The notes beneath the pieces are model-generated. The model had not been told where the DNA came from and searched no databases. It saw only the letters and a list, made by a program, of their open reading frames with translations. Shown here in pieces: positions 14,286-27,740 of a stretch of DNA of 64,000 bases (positions are counted from its first letter, which is position 1; every line of letters begins with the position of its first letter). A program made the translations under genes and the position numbers. Location of the stretch: assembly GCA_036365515.1 (NCBI GenBank), contig CM070873.1, positions 79,956,029 through 80,020,028 on the forward strand, given 5' to 3'. The DNA is from Torymus aiolomorphi (lineage: Eukaryota > Arthropoda > Insecta > Hymenoptera > Torymidae).

Positions 14286-15935
14286 CAGGTTCTTTATGGT
14301 TCAGGTGTGTTTAAAAGTCTTGCATGGAAGAATCTAAATAGATTTGTGGTTCTTTTGGGCAACTATTTAATGTAAATTTGCCAGAATTAATATATAAATA
14401 ATAATTTTATATCTGCTATCTCGTATATAAAGAAAAATATTCTACAACTACGAAATTATCGAAGCAAAAACAAAGAAACTTCCGTTTTCCATTCATATTC
14501 CGCAACCAGCACGAAATCGTCCACATATAGCGTATAATACAAACCTCTCACGTACACGTTTACGCTATAAAATAAATACAAGCGCACGAATTCTGATTTA
14601 TACCGGGGAAATTATACACGCGCGCGCGCGGCTCTGCTTATCTGGGCCTTATCAGCCACAGAGGGAAGATAGTCCGCTCTCGCGTATACATGCGCGAGGA
14701 GCTCACCTATACAAGCGACTGCGATGTACCATCTGCGCGCGCATATATATAGTATATAGGTGTAGTACTACTATGTACGTGCGCGGCCGAATAACGGCCT
14801 TCCCCGAAGCGACGCGCGGTTTCAATGTGCACGGCGGCGGCGGCGAGTTTCTCACGACGTCGTTGCGAAGGGTTTCGTATATATTTTTTCGAAAAATTCC
14901 ACGTTAATGAGCGGATTATGATATATAGTTGTGATAACGATGCGTATATTTCTTGTTTTATTATATATTTTCGTATATATATTAAAGTTATTGTGTTGGG
15001 TTAATTAGGATAATAAGAGACAGAAATTGAGTTGCGATGTAATAGACAGCATTTATAAAGAAATAAGACTCCGTTAAAATTGCATTAAACGTGTAAATGA
15101 CAATAATAATTCATTGCCACGTAACAAGTGCCGAATGAAGTTTTCAATATTCATATACACGTAAAAAAGGAAGAACCCGTTAAAATGACACATTACCAAG
15201 CTGCACAAACAAGAAAAAAAAATATCAGCTATTACACCGACCAACGCGCTAGACGCACACACAACACCGCGTAATTAAAATAGAGTCGTCAAACTAGTCT
15301 AGCGGCCCGCGCCGAAAAAATATCGCCCGGCTATAATAACGACGTATAATTCACGCCTCTATAAATCTCGCGCGCTTTGCTCCTCTAAACGCGACGGAAT
15401 TACAGCAAAATCGATTCAGCAGCTACTTACTCGACGCGACTGCGAGAAGGAGCGAGTCTAATGAGTCACGCGAGGATGTACGTAGCTGCTGCTGCAACGC
15501 AACCCACATCCGAAACGACAGTTATAGTATGTATGTGTGTGTGTATGTGTGAGGATCTCGCGCGCATAGGCAAGCGCGAGCGTTGGGATTTATCTCTCGG
15601 GCTTTCACCGAACGCGCTTCCGCTTTCTCGCGATGCTCTCGTACATGTGTACGCGCGGTGCTATTACGCGGGTATTGTCGACGAGGTGGTCGCTTTACGG
15701 GGGACAAGGATCGAACGGAGGTCTCTAACATTTGCTGCGGCTGTCAATTCTTTTTTATTGGGCGAATAAGGGCGGAGGTCTTGTTAAGAAAGGGGTTAAT
15801 TACGAGAGCTAATCGATGTAAGTGGGTTTTAGCGTTAAGACATTTTATGACGCTTAGTAATTGTTTCGCAGAATCGTTTTGTATCAACACCTTCTTTAAA
15901 TGCGCGAGCGCAGAGATAAGATTACCTCATTATTA

Positions 15936-17229
15936 CGAGGGTCATTTGACAAGTACCTAGCCTCACCGCCAGATGGTGCCACTATCGCACCAGAAATACA
16001 CTACAGTGCAGTATCTTCCTGTAAACGGTTACAGACGAAATTTTAGCCGGATCGGAGTTGTAGTTTATTTTTGAGAGCGTGTGAAAGCAAATGTGTCCGT
16101 TGATTTTTGAAAAAATGGAGAAAGAACAATATCGGTCGGTGATTCGATTCTTGTTTTTGGAAGGGAAATCGCGCAGTGAAATTAAAGAACGCTTGGATGC
16201 AGTGTATGGGGATGCTTCTCCTTCGATGGCGACCGTTAAATTTTGGTATAACGAGTTTCAACGTGGTCGTACGTCGGTTTTTGATGATCCACGCCCAGGT
16301 GCTCCGAAAACAGCCACTACGGAGGAGAACGTGACAAAAATACACGATATCGTTTTGTCAGACCGCCGATTAAAGGTGCACGAGATAGCTACGATAGTAG
16401 GCATCTCAGAAGAACGCGTGTGGCATATCCTACATGAGATTTTAGGCATGAGGAAGCTGTCAGCAAGGTGGGTGCCGCGTTTGCTGACTGCAGACAACAA
16501 GCGCATCCGTGTGACCAGTTCAGAGCAGTGTTTGGAGCTGTTTAATCGCAATCCAAAAGAGTTTTTGCGTCGTTACGTGACCGTCGACGAAACATGGATT
16601 CACTACTACACTCCAGAGACCAAGGAGCAGTCAAAACAGTGGACCTTACCCGGTGAACCTGCTCCGAAGAAGGCGAAGACGGTCCCGTCGGCCGGAAAGG
16701 TGATGGCCACTGTTTTCTGGGATTCTCAAGGTGTGATTTTTATTGACTATCTGGAGAAGGGCAAAACGGTCACAGGACAGTACTACGCCGAACTATTGAG
16801 CCGATTTGACGCCGTGTTAGAAGAAAAACGGCCCCATTTGTCTAAAAAGAAAGTGCTTTTCCACCACGATAATGCACCGGCTCACACTTCTGCACTCGCC
16901 ACGGCTAAATTGGTCGAATTACGCTAAGAACTGCTGCCCCATCCACCGTATTCTCCAGATTTGGCTCCGTGCGACTTTTTTTTGTTTCCGAACCTAAAAA
17001 ATTCGCTCGCCGGGAAGAGATTCCACTCCAATAACGAAATAATAGCCGCCACGGAGGCCTATTTTGCAAACCAAGAGAAAACATTTTTTTCAACGGGGTT
17101 AAAAAAATTGGAACACCGCTGGACCAAGTGTATTCAACTAAAAGGAGACTACATTGAAAAATAAATTTTATTTTTTGTAAAATTTTGGTGTTTTCATTTG
17201 TAGGCTAGGTACTTATCAAATGACCCTCG
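15936..17229 (+). mobile_element. mariner-family transposon, full length
   Basis: 27 bp terminal inverted repeats, 15,936-15,962 and 17,203-17,229, differ at one position. Both ends are flanked by TA (15,934-15,935 and 17,230-17,231), the expected Tc1/mariner target duplication. The 1,294 bp length is typical of mariner. It carries a transposase frame with one nonsense codon. The arms are nearly identical and little else is damaged, so insertion is probably recent. I cannot assign a mariner subfamily with confidence. Confidence 0.95.
16091..17164 (+). pseudogene. mariner transposase with one in-frame stop
   Basis: Reads as one frame of 358 codons including the terminator, from the ATG at 16,091. 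An alternative ATG at 16,115 opens M-E-K-E-Q and may be the real start. An N-terminal paired helix-turn-helix region precedes a DDE domain with TVDETW (first Asp), FHHDNAPAHTS (second Asp) and YSPDLAPCDFF. The last Asp lies 34 residues after the second, giving the D,D34D signature of mariner. A TAA at 16,925-16,927 (codon 279) cuts the protein before the third Asp. The downstream frame is otherwise open to 17,164. This copy is therefore catalytically dead but could be mobilised in trans because its ends are intact. Confidence 0.93.
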
Positions 17230-20200
17230 TATAGATGTCATTGAGTTGTATTGTAAATGAAGTTTCCATTTAATCATATCTACTTGTCGTTTCTGAAAAA
17301 GATTAGTTTTTTTTTCTTACAAATTCAAGATGACACCTTTATGCAAGATCTTGAAAATACGATATAAATTAATGATTGTAAAATTATCTATAATATTTCG
17401 ATAAATAAATTGATATTATTTGTTACTACTGTAGACGCATTTAATTATTTTGTTATGATCGACCGACATGTACTATTTATTATCCTCTGATATATATATA
17501 AGTGAATCTAATTTAATAATTTAATGATATGATAGATTCTTATTACATGTATCAAGATTGTCACCACATCACTCGTTTATCTTGCGGGCTTTCCAAAATT
17601 AGATTAAAATCAATTAAGGAAATTTAATCCACACTTTAGAATCCCGAACAGATTCCATCTCACAAGTAATTCCATGAAAATACATGTCTGCGTGATAAGC
17701 GAAGGAAAGGCCCACACGTAAAAATAAAGACAGCGTTCTCCAAAAAAATCCCGACCATTTAACCGATTACGCGAACTTTCCACCTGAGCGCGTGCGAAAT
17801 AAATCCACTATACGCGACAGCACTTATAGCTGCAAACATCGACCCGCCAATATATACGTAACAGTGTGGCTTGCAGACACACGAAACGCGCCGTCTATTT
17901 CCTTGACCCTTATCGCCTTTTCCCGACTCGATTTTTCTCTCCCCCTCCCTCAAGTTTCGCTAATGGGAAAATTCCTCGTCCGTCGACCCTCGCGTCCATG
18001 TCACCTGCGCGCCGGCGTGACGTATAGATATATAGAAAACGAGTCCGCGGCCAGTTTTTCCGGTCGCCGGGTACATACACTGTCGCGCGCGGACTTCTTC
18101 GTCGGTGCGCGATAGAAATGGAAAAATCGTGTACCTGTACGTGTGTGCAGAGCGTGGAGAATGGGAGAGAGTCGAAGGCGCGGTGTGCTATGAAAATTAT
18201 TGTTGTTGCGAAAATACACACTGCAGTATGTCTGGGTGGCGTGACAGCCGCGAGTAATCGAGATCTCGTGCAAGGTGTGTAAATATTTTCTCTGCGGACG
18301 CGGGCTTTTTGTCGCAATTTTTCTTGCCATTTAATGATTTTGAGCTGATGTGTGCAGCCTGCTATACTTTTCTTCTCTCTCGGCTTTCTATACCGTATTA
18401 AATTGACGAGCTTTTTTGCTGGCTCTTAATTGATTTTTCAATTACTTTTGAACATTCTACTTTTCTTGTACATGTAGTTGAAATGGGATACTGCAGGTAT
18501 GGATAACAGCTTTTAAGTATATATTGCTCTATGATTAATTCACGCTTTGTAGTAACAAATGCGCGAAGTAAATGCATATTTCAATGAAAAGAAAATCCTT
18601 GTAATTCGAGACCTGAAAGTTAGTCGGGAAAAAGGAAAAATTTTGAACAGATGGAGACAAAGGCGCGATTTACTTTCTCCTTTGTCGTAAAAAATTTCTA
18701 AAACTGGTAAAAGTGCGCATAAAACGTTATACGAGAGAATATTTACTTAACTCAGTAGCGCCATAAACTGAATTTCGGAGAAAGGTAGCATCATATTTTT
18801 ATATATTCTACGTAAAACTAGAAACATATAAAACGTCTATAAAAAAGATCAAATGGAATATCTTTATTAACGGCTCTCTACGAAACAACCTTTTTCCATG
18901 AACACCGCAAACTCTTACACGAAAATCATGGCAATCCTCGTCCCCAACAACGAGCACTTGACCATAGCACTCCGGATAAAACTACTGCAGTCGATTAGTA
19001 GCTGCCCTTTCGACTCTGAGAGTCCGGCAATTTTAAGAACAAAGAGCTCGGCGCGCGCTCTCTCGCGCTGCATACAATGGCGCATAGTCGCCGCATCTGC
19101 GCGCGGAGCAACAACTTGTTGCGCTCACGCCTCGCGAGTTCCCGCGCATGATCGACTGCACGCAGCAACGCGACGTATGTAAGATAATTGAATGCGATTT
19201 TAAAATTGTTCTGTGAGTTGTCAGCCGATGAGGATTAGAAGTGTAGTGTGGTCCACTCTGATTGTGAAAAAATGAAATTATTCTTTTTTGGAGCTAGAAT
19301 AACTGTTAATTTATGATGAATGTGATAAAAGCGATGCAAGTATACATTATTATAGGACACGACTAATAAATTTTAATCGTCTCCGAAAATTAAATCAATC
19401 TAGTGTTAAAAGCGATCCGCATTTTAAACACCTCGAAAAAAGCTATTAACCAAAGCCAGTCGAACTTTTTTTTTAATACGTTCGTTTGACAACGCGATTT
19501 AGTCCGAAACGAGCTTAAAGTTTTACGCGATCGTTCCAATTACAAGATCGACTTTATACCTATCCTCCCACCCACATCGACTAAGCTTATATATATATGC
19601 TGCGCGGGCGCACGCAGGCGGCGATAAACCGGGCGCGTGCGAGCATAATCTAATGCTTTATTGCCGTGTGCATGCGCGCAGAAAGAGAGAGAGAGAGAGA
19701 AGGGGACGCGTCGAACGATGACGACGCGCGAGGCCGCGAGAGAGACTCCAGGACATTTGAAACCCGATACACATGTATACTGCGCGTGCGAAACGTACGG
19801 CTTCTCGGCGGCGGCGCGACCGGCCGTGCAATTTTTTTGCAAGACTCGGGGAAATGGTGTATACGAGCGTCGTGTGCAGTATAACAGCGCGGGATCTTCT
19901 TCGTTTACGCGCGGGCCGAGATCGAATTTATTTTGAGTGTAGTTGGTATACTTGTTCGTTGAAGAAAACGCGTGTGCGGTGAAATTAGAGTAGTGATTTT
20001 GGTAGTCGAGGTGCGCGTTGGTGCGAAGATTTATTGGGAATGTATTGTAAAGTATTGTGAATTTAGAGTTAATTATTCTTCAATCACTTATATGTATAGA
20101 ATGCAAAAATAAATTCGTTTTTTTAGTAATTTTATATTAAAGAAGGCATTAATATATTAGAACCGTATGTGGTACACACTCAATCATATAAGTATGCATC

Positions 20201-21177
20201 CACCGATACTAATTCAACGTATATTATCAACGACGAATGGTATCGCATTTACGTATAGGCAATTAGCACCAAACGTCAAATTGTTCCGACATACGGAAAT
20301 GCATGCGTATCACTCAAACCGCTAGATCGCGCGCATATGCACATATTCCCTGACATATCGATTTCAAGGATCGATTTTCCGGCACTTAAGTACGTCCATA
20401 TCAATGCAGCTTGCGCGCATTGGTCCGTCAATCGCAAAAGGCCATGTTTACGCATCGACAATGAGTTTTTGATCCCCCCCTCGTTCCGAAAAACCGGCTC
20501 CCCGCCCCTCTGCTGGAATTCGAGTGCACACGTGCTCGCGCGCCGAGCTAAAAGGTCCTCCCCTTACTTCGGTCCCTTCTCTCACTCCATCTCATTATTG
20601 TACACACGTATATGTATATACGCATGAGACCGCGGTTAGATTTTCACGGGCGTGCAAGACCAATATTGACCTTCCTCTCTGCAACGCGGAGAGAGAGAAG
20701 TGCAGTTGCCGAGAGAGAGAGAGAGAGAGACGTGTACGTCACGGTGACTTTCGAAACTCTCCTCCTCCGCCGCCGCCGGTAATAAACTCTTGCTTTTGCT
20801 GCCGTTTTCGGCGGTTGCCTCACGGTCTTGTCGAGGTGGACGTCTAGGCCGCAGAGTCTTTTCTTTGGAGGTGATGTGTTTGTGTCGTATAATCGGATCG
20901 ACTTTTTACGCGGATGCGTTTCATTAAATTTTTTTGCGAGTGTGTAATATATAAATGTCTGATATATCGGTGTCGCAATGCAGTTTCAAGAGCATTCAAT
21001 TTTATTGTAACACAGCTTTCCAAAAATAAAATTCCAAAATTGTAATGCTACCGTCTTTTACCGATCCATAGTAAATAAAACCCATCTTCATTGCGTGCAT
21101 TTTTCCGCTCCCGGAAAGGGAAATCCACTCCGGTATTATAAACAGCCTAAAGACCGGCAATTTACTGTCGTAAAGGG

Positions 21178-21330
<153 letters not shown>

Positions 21331-21760
21331 ACGAGGCGGATAATAAATTTTATCCCGACCGCCTTTTCCCGGAACGCGCGTGCGCCTTGCTCCTTTGCTG
21401 CGCGCCGAGAGAGTTTTTAACATCGGGAATCCGAAATGCGCGCACGCGCGGCAAAAAGATTTTTCGTTCGTGATGAAGGTCGGTCGGATATGTGTGTATG
21501 TGTGATGGCGCGCACGTGCGCACGAGGAGAGCGAGATTTCGGCCTTGTTTGGAGAGTGCAAAAAACGGCGGGGTGTGCAAGGGCAGGAGAGTTTGGCTGT
21601 CGAGAAAGACCGGCGCGAATGTGTTGTGGTTATTATTATAAATGTATATATTACGATGGTACTGATAGGTTCGGTTTAAAAAATTGCTGTTGATTATATG
21701 GTTTAAGTTGAAAACATGATTTCTCTGATTGGATCGCTAAATGGATAAATTTTAAAGAGG

Positions 21761-21763
<3 letters not shown>

Positions 21764-21796
<33 letters not shown>
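21764..21796. repeat. (TA)n microsatellite
   Basis: Alternating TA tract of about 33 bp in an AT-rich part of the fermitin intron. Confidence 0.9.
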
Positions 21797-21797
<1 letters not shown>

Positions 21798-22754
21798 GAT
21801 ACGAATCGAGTAATGTTTTTTTAATCAAATCGCTTACGATGTAAATTTTGCGTCGAAAGCTAATACTAACTGTTAACATAAAAATAATGTTCAATTACTT
21901 TTATTTTTTGTATAAAGAAACGTAGCTAATTTTTTGTCAACTATTGTCAAATGTAGAATTACTGATCACTCGCTAATTTCGTGGATTCATGCATAAGATT
22001 CTGCTTTAAAGTATAAAATTATCCTGGAATGTTTCTTCCTCAAGTGTTTTTATTCCTGGAGTAAAAAGTGGTGCCAAAAAATCGGATGCCAAATGTACAA
22101 CGATTATAAAACCAAGTCTCTAATCTCTTGTTTTTATCGTCTGATTTGACATCAACAGACATGCCAACAACAGCTGATCTCGCGTCCCCGGTAATCTTCC
22201 ATAACTGGCGTTATGTTAAATCAGCTGCGGAAACCGTTCACAAGCGCCAGAATTAACATGCCTGAAAATTAAATAATCTTTTACCTTACGCGCAGCAAAT
22301 ATAATTTCTTACGGGTTTTCTTCACGTTATATATCTATACGTACTCATACGTATCGTGTACGAGAGAGCAAACGTGTTTAATTTATGACAACTGCTCAGC
22401 TGATTCACGCGAGTTCCAGAAAAGCGTGTTATGCTCCGTTATTTTTATTTCGGAGCCGCAGAAGACTCTCTGTCATGGCTTTTAAAATAGATTCTCTGAT
22501 TTCTATATCACTCGGCTTCACGTTTTACATAATCCGCGTCTGCTATTGAACTCGTTTATTTAATTAAAACTAAAGATATCTATTATGCATCTACAAACGA
22601 TTTTAGCACTATTAGGAGGTAAAAAAAAACCTGGCTATACCATTCAATTTTTCAGCACCTACTTTTTGCGAGTAAACAAAAACACCACGTGACGTTCATC
22701 AGCGCCTCCTGCGTGCGCTGAGATGCAAAAAAAGAAATGCTCAAATGTATGTAC

Positions 22755-22905
22755 CTAGATCTTCGACGAGGCGCAGCATGACGCCGCCGATGTGCAGCTC
22801 GCCCTTGACTCTCAGACTGCGCTCGACGTTGAGATCGGTGACGAAGACCCGCAGCACCCAGCTGCCGTCGATCTCGTGCCCGTCCGAGTAGATCCTGCTG
22901 CTCAT
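22755..22905 (-). CDS. Fermitin/kindlin, first coding exon
   Basis: The minus-strand reading from the ATG at 22,905 gives 50 codons plus one base, then AG|GTACAT, a good phase-1 donor. The peptide contains GSWVLRVFVTDLNVE and then HIGGVMLRLVEDL, which closely matches the N-terminal F0 region of fermitins (kindlin, UNC-112, Drosophila Fit1/Fit2). That family opens with D-G-x-W-x-L-x-V-x-V-T-D-L and continues with H-I-G-G-V-M-L. Fermitins bind integrin beta tails with talin and activate integrins at adhesion sites. The ATG is the first in frame and a purine-rich leader precedes it. The remaining roughly 600 residues (F1-F3, PH) must lie beyond the left edge. The exon is too short to appear as a long frame. 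Family call is firm; paralogue is not determined. Confidence 0.85.
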
Positions 22906-23600
22906 CTTGACTTGCTTATCTTCCCCTCTCTTTAAAAAACAAACCCAGCACTAGAAAAACCACACCAACTCTCTTTCTCTCCTACAGTTTCGCGTGTGTA
23001 CCAAGCAACTCTGACGACGATGATGTATATCCAGCCGTGTGTCAGCGCCTCCGCGGCTGCAGCCACATCGTGCGTTCACCACACTCTACCTCGCACTCGG
23101 TAAATATATATAATATATTTATCCTGTCAATGTATCAATCCACTCGTTCGTACGGTAAATCTTCGTTCGAACCTCGATCGGCGTAAAACTGTGTACACGG
23201 GTCTAAGATACGTATACGCGCAGCGGGTGACGGCGGACACAGCGACGCGCCTGCGAACGGTATGCGGGCGGCGGACCGACTGACGACGACGGCGCTCGGC
23301 CGAGCTGCCGAGCCGAGCGAGCTGCCTGCGAGAGAGCTTTACCGAGAATAGAACGCGCGCGCGGCGCGCGGCACGAGAGGGAGAAAATGCGCGCGCATCG
23401 CGAGCGCACAGCAGCAGCACAGCGCAGCGCTCTCATGCTGCTGCTGACTCGCGCGCGAGAGAGTTTATATCTTGTATACATTTTCTGTCTGTAAGTATAT
23501 CTGTGTCTGCAGCGCGGCCTGCATGTGTATAGGAGTGCAGAACCGGAGATCGGAAGGGTTTGTGTATCGCGGCGGTGCCGATTTGCTTACTTTGCCAATG
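22906..23600 (-). promoter_or_regulatory. Likely fermitin promoter and 5' UTR region
   Basis: CpG-dense stretch immediately upstream of the fermitin start codon, with the densest part at about 23,150-23,460. Open frames on the minus strand here are arginine/alanine-rich shadows of GC-rich DNA. No clear TATA box was recognised. Position and composition suggest a CpG-type promoter or 5' UTR; this is inference. Confidence 0.45.
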
Positions 23601-25212
23601 CTGGTAGGGATTTCATCCGTTTTTCTTTTTTAGTTTACTTTTGCGTCGTTCTTTTTAAGCAAGGATAATTATAAGAAGTTCAAAAATATAAATCGTTTGG
23701 TAACTTGCAATTTTTCGGTCTTATAATCTTCACTTGTGACACTAAATGCATATATAGAAGTGTCTTTTTTACCTTTTTCTAGAAAGAAAAATTATGGACG
23801 GCAATTAAAAACTTGTGATACACGTTGATATAAGTTGCAGTGCCAAGAAAACTTAATCCTCCAAGGTGTACCGGTCAATTTGAAAAAATTGCTTTTAATA
23901 ATACTGCTTTAAATTTATTTGAATAGTTTTAATGGATATGTTTGAAATGATGGTAGCATATTCTCCAATTAGTTTATTCAATGGTTTTATTAACAAAGTA
24001 TAATTTACAGTTTGTGTTATAGATATAACAAATGATATGAAATAAGAAACTCATTGTAGTACCTCATCCTAACTAAAATCTCATAATTGAACCACAAAAT
24101 GTTGAAAAAAAAATCAGCTTTAAAATAGGTACTTTTCTACAAAAATAATCCAGGCTAATATCTCAAAAACCTCGCATAAACCAGCATCGACAGTCATAAT
24201 ATCCTCTCTCATCATACCAACCTGTTTAGGCCTAATAATAAATTCCCTACACAGCATCAATTTCACTGCTACCGAAGCTTTCTAATTTATCGCCTCGCCT
24301 TTATAGCATCACACACTACCTACCTCCCGACATCCGATTCCCGATCGGAATTTTCGATTTCGAAAAAACACGCGAGCGCGACGACAGTTTCGTTCGATCC
24401 ACCTCCGCTCGCGCTCGATCTATGTCGCAATCCAGACACACACACATACACACACAACACACGCGCTTGCGCACCGCAGTCGCCGCGCGCTGAGAAAGGA
24501 GAGAAAGAGAGAAAAGAGAATCAACAAATGGGCGCGTGTGTGAGTATGTGTATATATACGCCCCCGCGAGCGCCTTGCGATCGACGTCCTTGCAGAAAAA
24601 ATGAAATCCAGAGGTGGACTCGCGTGTTTGTGCGAGTGTGTTTATGTGCACGCGTGCGAATGGTTGAAACCGATGCCGATTTTGTAAACGAGAAACCTCG
24701 AGTTCACAGTACTTATTTATTTTTTTTATAGCAGCTTGGTGGTACACGGTTTCAATTCTTCATTTTTTTTGTTCAGTTCTATGCCCTTTTAAAGCAGTTT
24801 GTATGTACATGGTGGAAATGAATGCGATAATTTTCTTTATTTGGCAATGACTGCTATATGGGTATTTAAGATTTTATACACATGGTTCATTTTGTTAATT
24901 AGAGAACATATTGAAATCTGCATTCAAATATATATAAATTTTCCAATAATTTAAATGTTTTATATAGTATATAATATATATGACATACTTTAAGTATTAA
25001 TCATGTGATAATAAAATTTAATGTCCTACGTCACTCAAGCATGCGCTTCTATTGTTCTTCCCAATCATTCCTTTTCTTTACGTATAGAAAGTTATTCAAA
25101 TGAATGTGTGACGTATGAAATCACACGTCATGTGGTAACACAACGTAATATACATCTTTCTTAAATAATTTATATGAAAACTGTATATATATTTATACTT
25201 TTCTATTAACTA
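23601..25212. other. Non-coding, one last CpG-rich island
   Basis: No gene recognised. 23,601-24,290 is AT-rich. 24,300-24,660 is the last CpG-rich island of the series, again A/C-rich before it and G/T-rich after. 24,750-25,212 is AT-rich with short TA runs. Confidence 0.5.
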
Positions 25213-26319
25213 TACACTGACAGAAAAACCCGGGGAAAAATTCCTATGTTGCTCTTGGAAGTTGCCCACAACTGCTTAAAATCGAAAAATTTACTATCTT
25301 TTATATGAAAAAGTCCAATGTCACAAGTAAAACTTCCTATGCCAGCATAGTAAAAATTAACACGTGGCTAATGGAACTTTATCTTTTGTACATTTTCCCA
25401 GGCTAGCATGGTAAAAATTGAGAGAGTTTTAGAATAAGAATTCACACGTTCAATCGTAAACAGCCCGCGAGTGCACGAAAAGTTGACCTCTTCAATGTCA
25501 AAATAGGAAAGATTCAGACAGATACATGTCAACAAACTCAATCCACCTTGGCAACATCGAGACAAAACACAAACGCTAAACGCAACAACTGAATGTGCCG
25601 TTCTAATCCAATATACTTGTTTTTATTTATTTTTTTTTTATTTTTTATGATGAGACAATTTTTAAAATAATTGTTTATTTGTAATATTTTTAAGGAAGGT
25701 TGTGAAAAACTATTATATCGAAAATACAAATTCATTAATAAATAAATGAGCTTGTTTAATTTAAGGTATTGGTAATATTTATAAAATGTTAAACAATATT
25801 CTTAATATATAACATTTGTAATAAATTACGCTAAAATAGAGAATAGTATTATTCGAGTTAAAGCATAATTTATTATAAAATTAGCGCGCATATCTTACGT
25901 TTGGGGATATACAAGTTCCAAAATTTTGTAGGACATATGTCTTTATAGGTAAGTGGTTAGCGCTCCCGACTACCGTGCCAAGGGTTCCAGGTTCGAGTCT
26001 CGATGTCGTCAAAAATTTTTAATTTATTTAATAAATTTTCTTTAATCATGTTTAATTCAAAAATAACTTCTGTATTATCTAAATATAATAATTATGTGTC
26101 TGATACTCGCTCCTCCCCCACTCCTAAAAAAAAAGATGAAATAATTTTTTTCGCTCTTTAAAATCAGTTATAAAAAAATTCCCATGTTAGACTTGGAATT
26201 TTTCCTACGTGTATTGCAATTTCTGCTAAAAATCCGACATATGGTCGAGTTACGATTCCAACATGGTAATTTTTACACGACAACATAAGAATTTTTACCA
26301 GATTTTTTCTGTCAGTGTA
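25213..26319. mobile_element. Non-autonomous DNA element with TIRs
   Basis: The left end reads TACACTGACAGAAAAA and the right end is its reverse complement, TTTTTCTGTCAGTGTA. Similarity continues inward for about 30 bp (AAAAATTC against GAATTTTT). TA-rich DNA flanks both ends. No transposase frame is visible. Internal blocks resembling GGTAAAAATT and CATGGTAA recur near both ends. Superfamily not determined. Confidence 0.7.
25940..26010 (+). tRNA. tRNA-like sequence, probably pseudogene or SINE head
   Basis: Contains a box A-like stretch (TAGGTAAGTGG followed by TTAGCGC) and a box B-like GGTTCGAGTCT at tRNA-like spacing. By eye the acceptor ends do not pair and the anticodon stem is poor, so it is unlikely to be a working tRNA gene. 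It sits in the middle of an inverted-repeat element. A degraded tRNA or tRNA-derived SINE head is the best reading. Confidence 0.35.
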
Positions 26320-27172
26320 CCTATAGTTTATAAGTAAAATCTTGAATGAATGATTGAAAAATAGTTCTTAAAAGAGTTTTTATACTCGGCTTTTATTATT
26401 CGTAAAACAATTGAAATAAAACCTATCGAATAAAATTATGTTCAAAACATCTACCACGAATTTTGGCCAAATCACGTTGAATACCTCTGCGCGGTCTATG
26501 TCGCTAGAAAAAGAACGGAATAGGTTGCTCTATAAACTAGCCCAACTCTTATAAGGACTCGTCTGAACCATTAATTCCATTATATCAGATAAATCTCACA
26601 GAGAAGCAGCTCATTGTTACGCCCACGCGATTGCATGCCCGCGAGCCGAAAAGATCGAATGCAAAAATCGTCACTAATACCCTTATAGTTCGTTAAATCG
26701 CTAATCCTTCTCGCAGACCTCGATTACACCCTATACGGATCGCGTACGAATGAATACTGGTAAAGGTGACTATACTTACATGCACACACAAATGAGGACT
26801 TTCCCGCGCGCCATTTGTACACGCCTGCGACTTCTCGTAACTACAAATATCACTAAATAAGGAATTACCAAACTTGCAGTTAACGCTAAGTGTAAAAGAA
26901 AAGCTAAATGTTAAAATATTATCTTTGGTGTCCCATTCGATGTGTAACAATTTTAATTAAATTTATGAATCTCTTTGTCACTATAAGTAAATTATCTAAT
27001 CATCTACTTACAAGGAGAATCATGGATTTGGCTAAAACTTGAGGATGTCATTTTTTGAGCCAAAAGATAAATCCCTGTTTTAGAATTTTGTTTATGGGTC
27101 TCTAGAGACAAAGATAGAGCAGTTTTTCCAAATATCTAGGATAAATAAGTTACCATAAATACCTAGTTAACT
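26320..27172. other. Non-coding, no feature recognised
   Basis: AT-rich with a weakly CpG-richer patch at about 26,460-26,860. One 85-codon minus-strand frame (26,693-26,950) has no recognisable domain and no supporting context. Confidence 0.4.
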
Positions 27173-27279
27173 TGATAACTGAAAATGTCAGAATAATCAT
27201 GTGAAAATAAATAGGAAGTATGGCAAAAAAAAGTTTTATTTTAAGCTGTGTTTCGTTTAAAACATTAATCTATCAGGAA

Positions 27280-27378
27280 GCAATCAATGACAGCGTAAGA
27301 AAACGATTAAAAATATCATCCATGAAATAGAAAAAAAGAAAAATTTTTGACCATTTTCTTACGCTGATTTTGATTGCT
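27280..27378. repeat. Small inverted repeat, about 100 bp
   Basis: GCAATCAATGACAGCGTAAG and CTTACGCTGATTTTGATTGC face each other across about 55 bp of A-rich sequence. It could be the ends of a tiny MITE or a fortuitous hairpin. Confidence 0.5.
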
Positions 27379-27740
27379 TATAAGTAGCAACCTTAGCCGA
27401 AATAATAAATTTTAAAAACTTAAATAACTGTTAATAATAATAAATATCTGTATAAAACTGTATGTAAGTATGTATTATGCATGTATATACCGGACCTATA
27501 CACAGGTAATCTAATTTACTTCTGTAAGATTTGCCTTTGTTAAATAAATAAAAATATATATAAAAAATTGTAAAAAATTGTTAAAAAGTATTGGAATTGA
27601 AATGTGAATAACTGAGATTTACAGTTTTTTACAATTATTTACAGTTTATAACAGAAATTTATTGTTATATAGTTATTTACAATATTTGGCAGTTTCTTTT
27701 ATAGTTGTTTACAATTTTTCGCAGTGTTTTTTAAGGGTAC

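Noticed and set aside
25940..26010. Functional tRNA gene
   Set aside because: Box motifs are present, but acceptor and anticodon stems do not pair well by eye; kept only as tRNA-like.
26693..26950. 85-codon minus-strand frame as a gene
   Set aside because: No domain, no splice or promoter support, repeat-rich surroundings.
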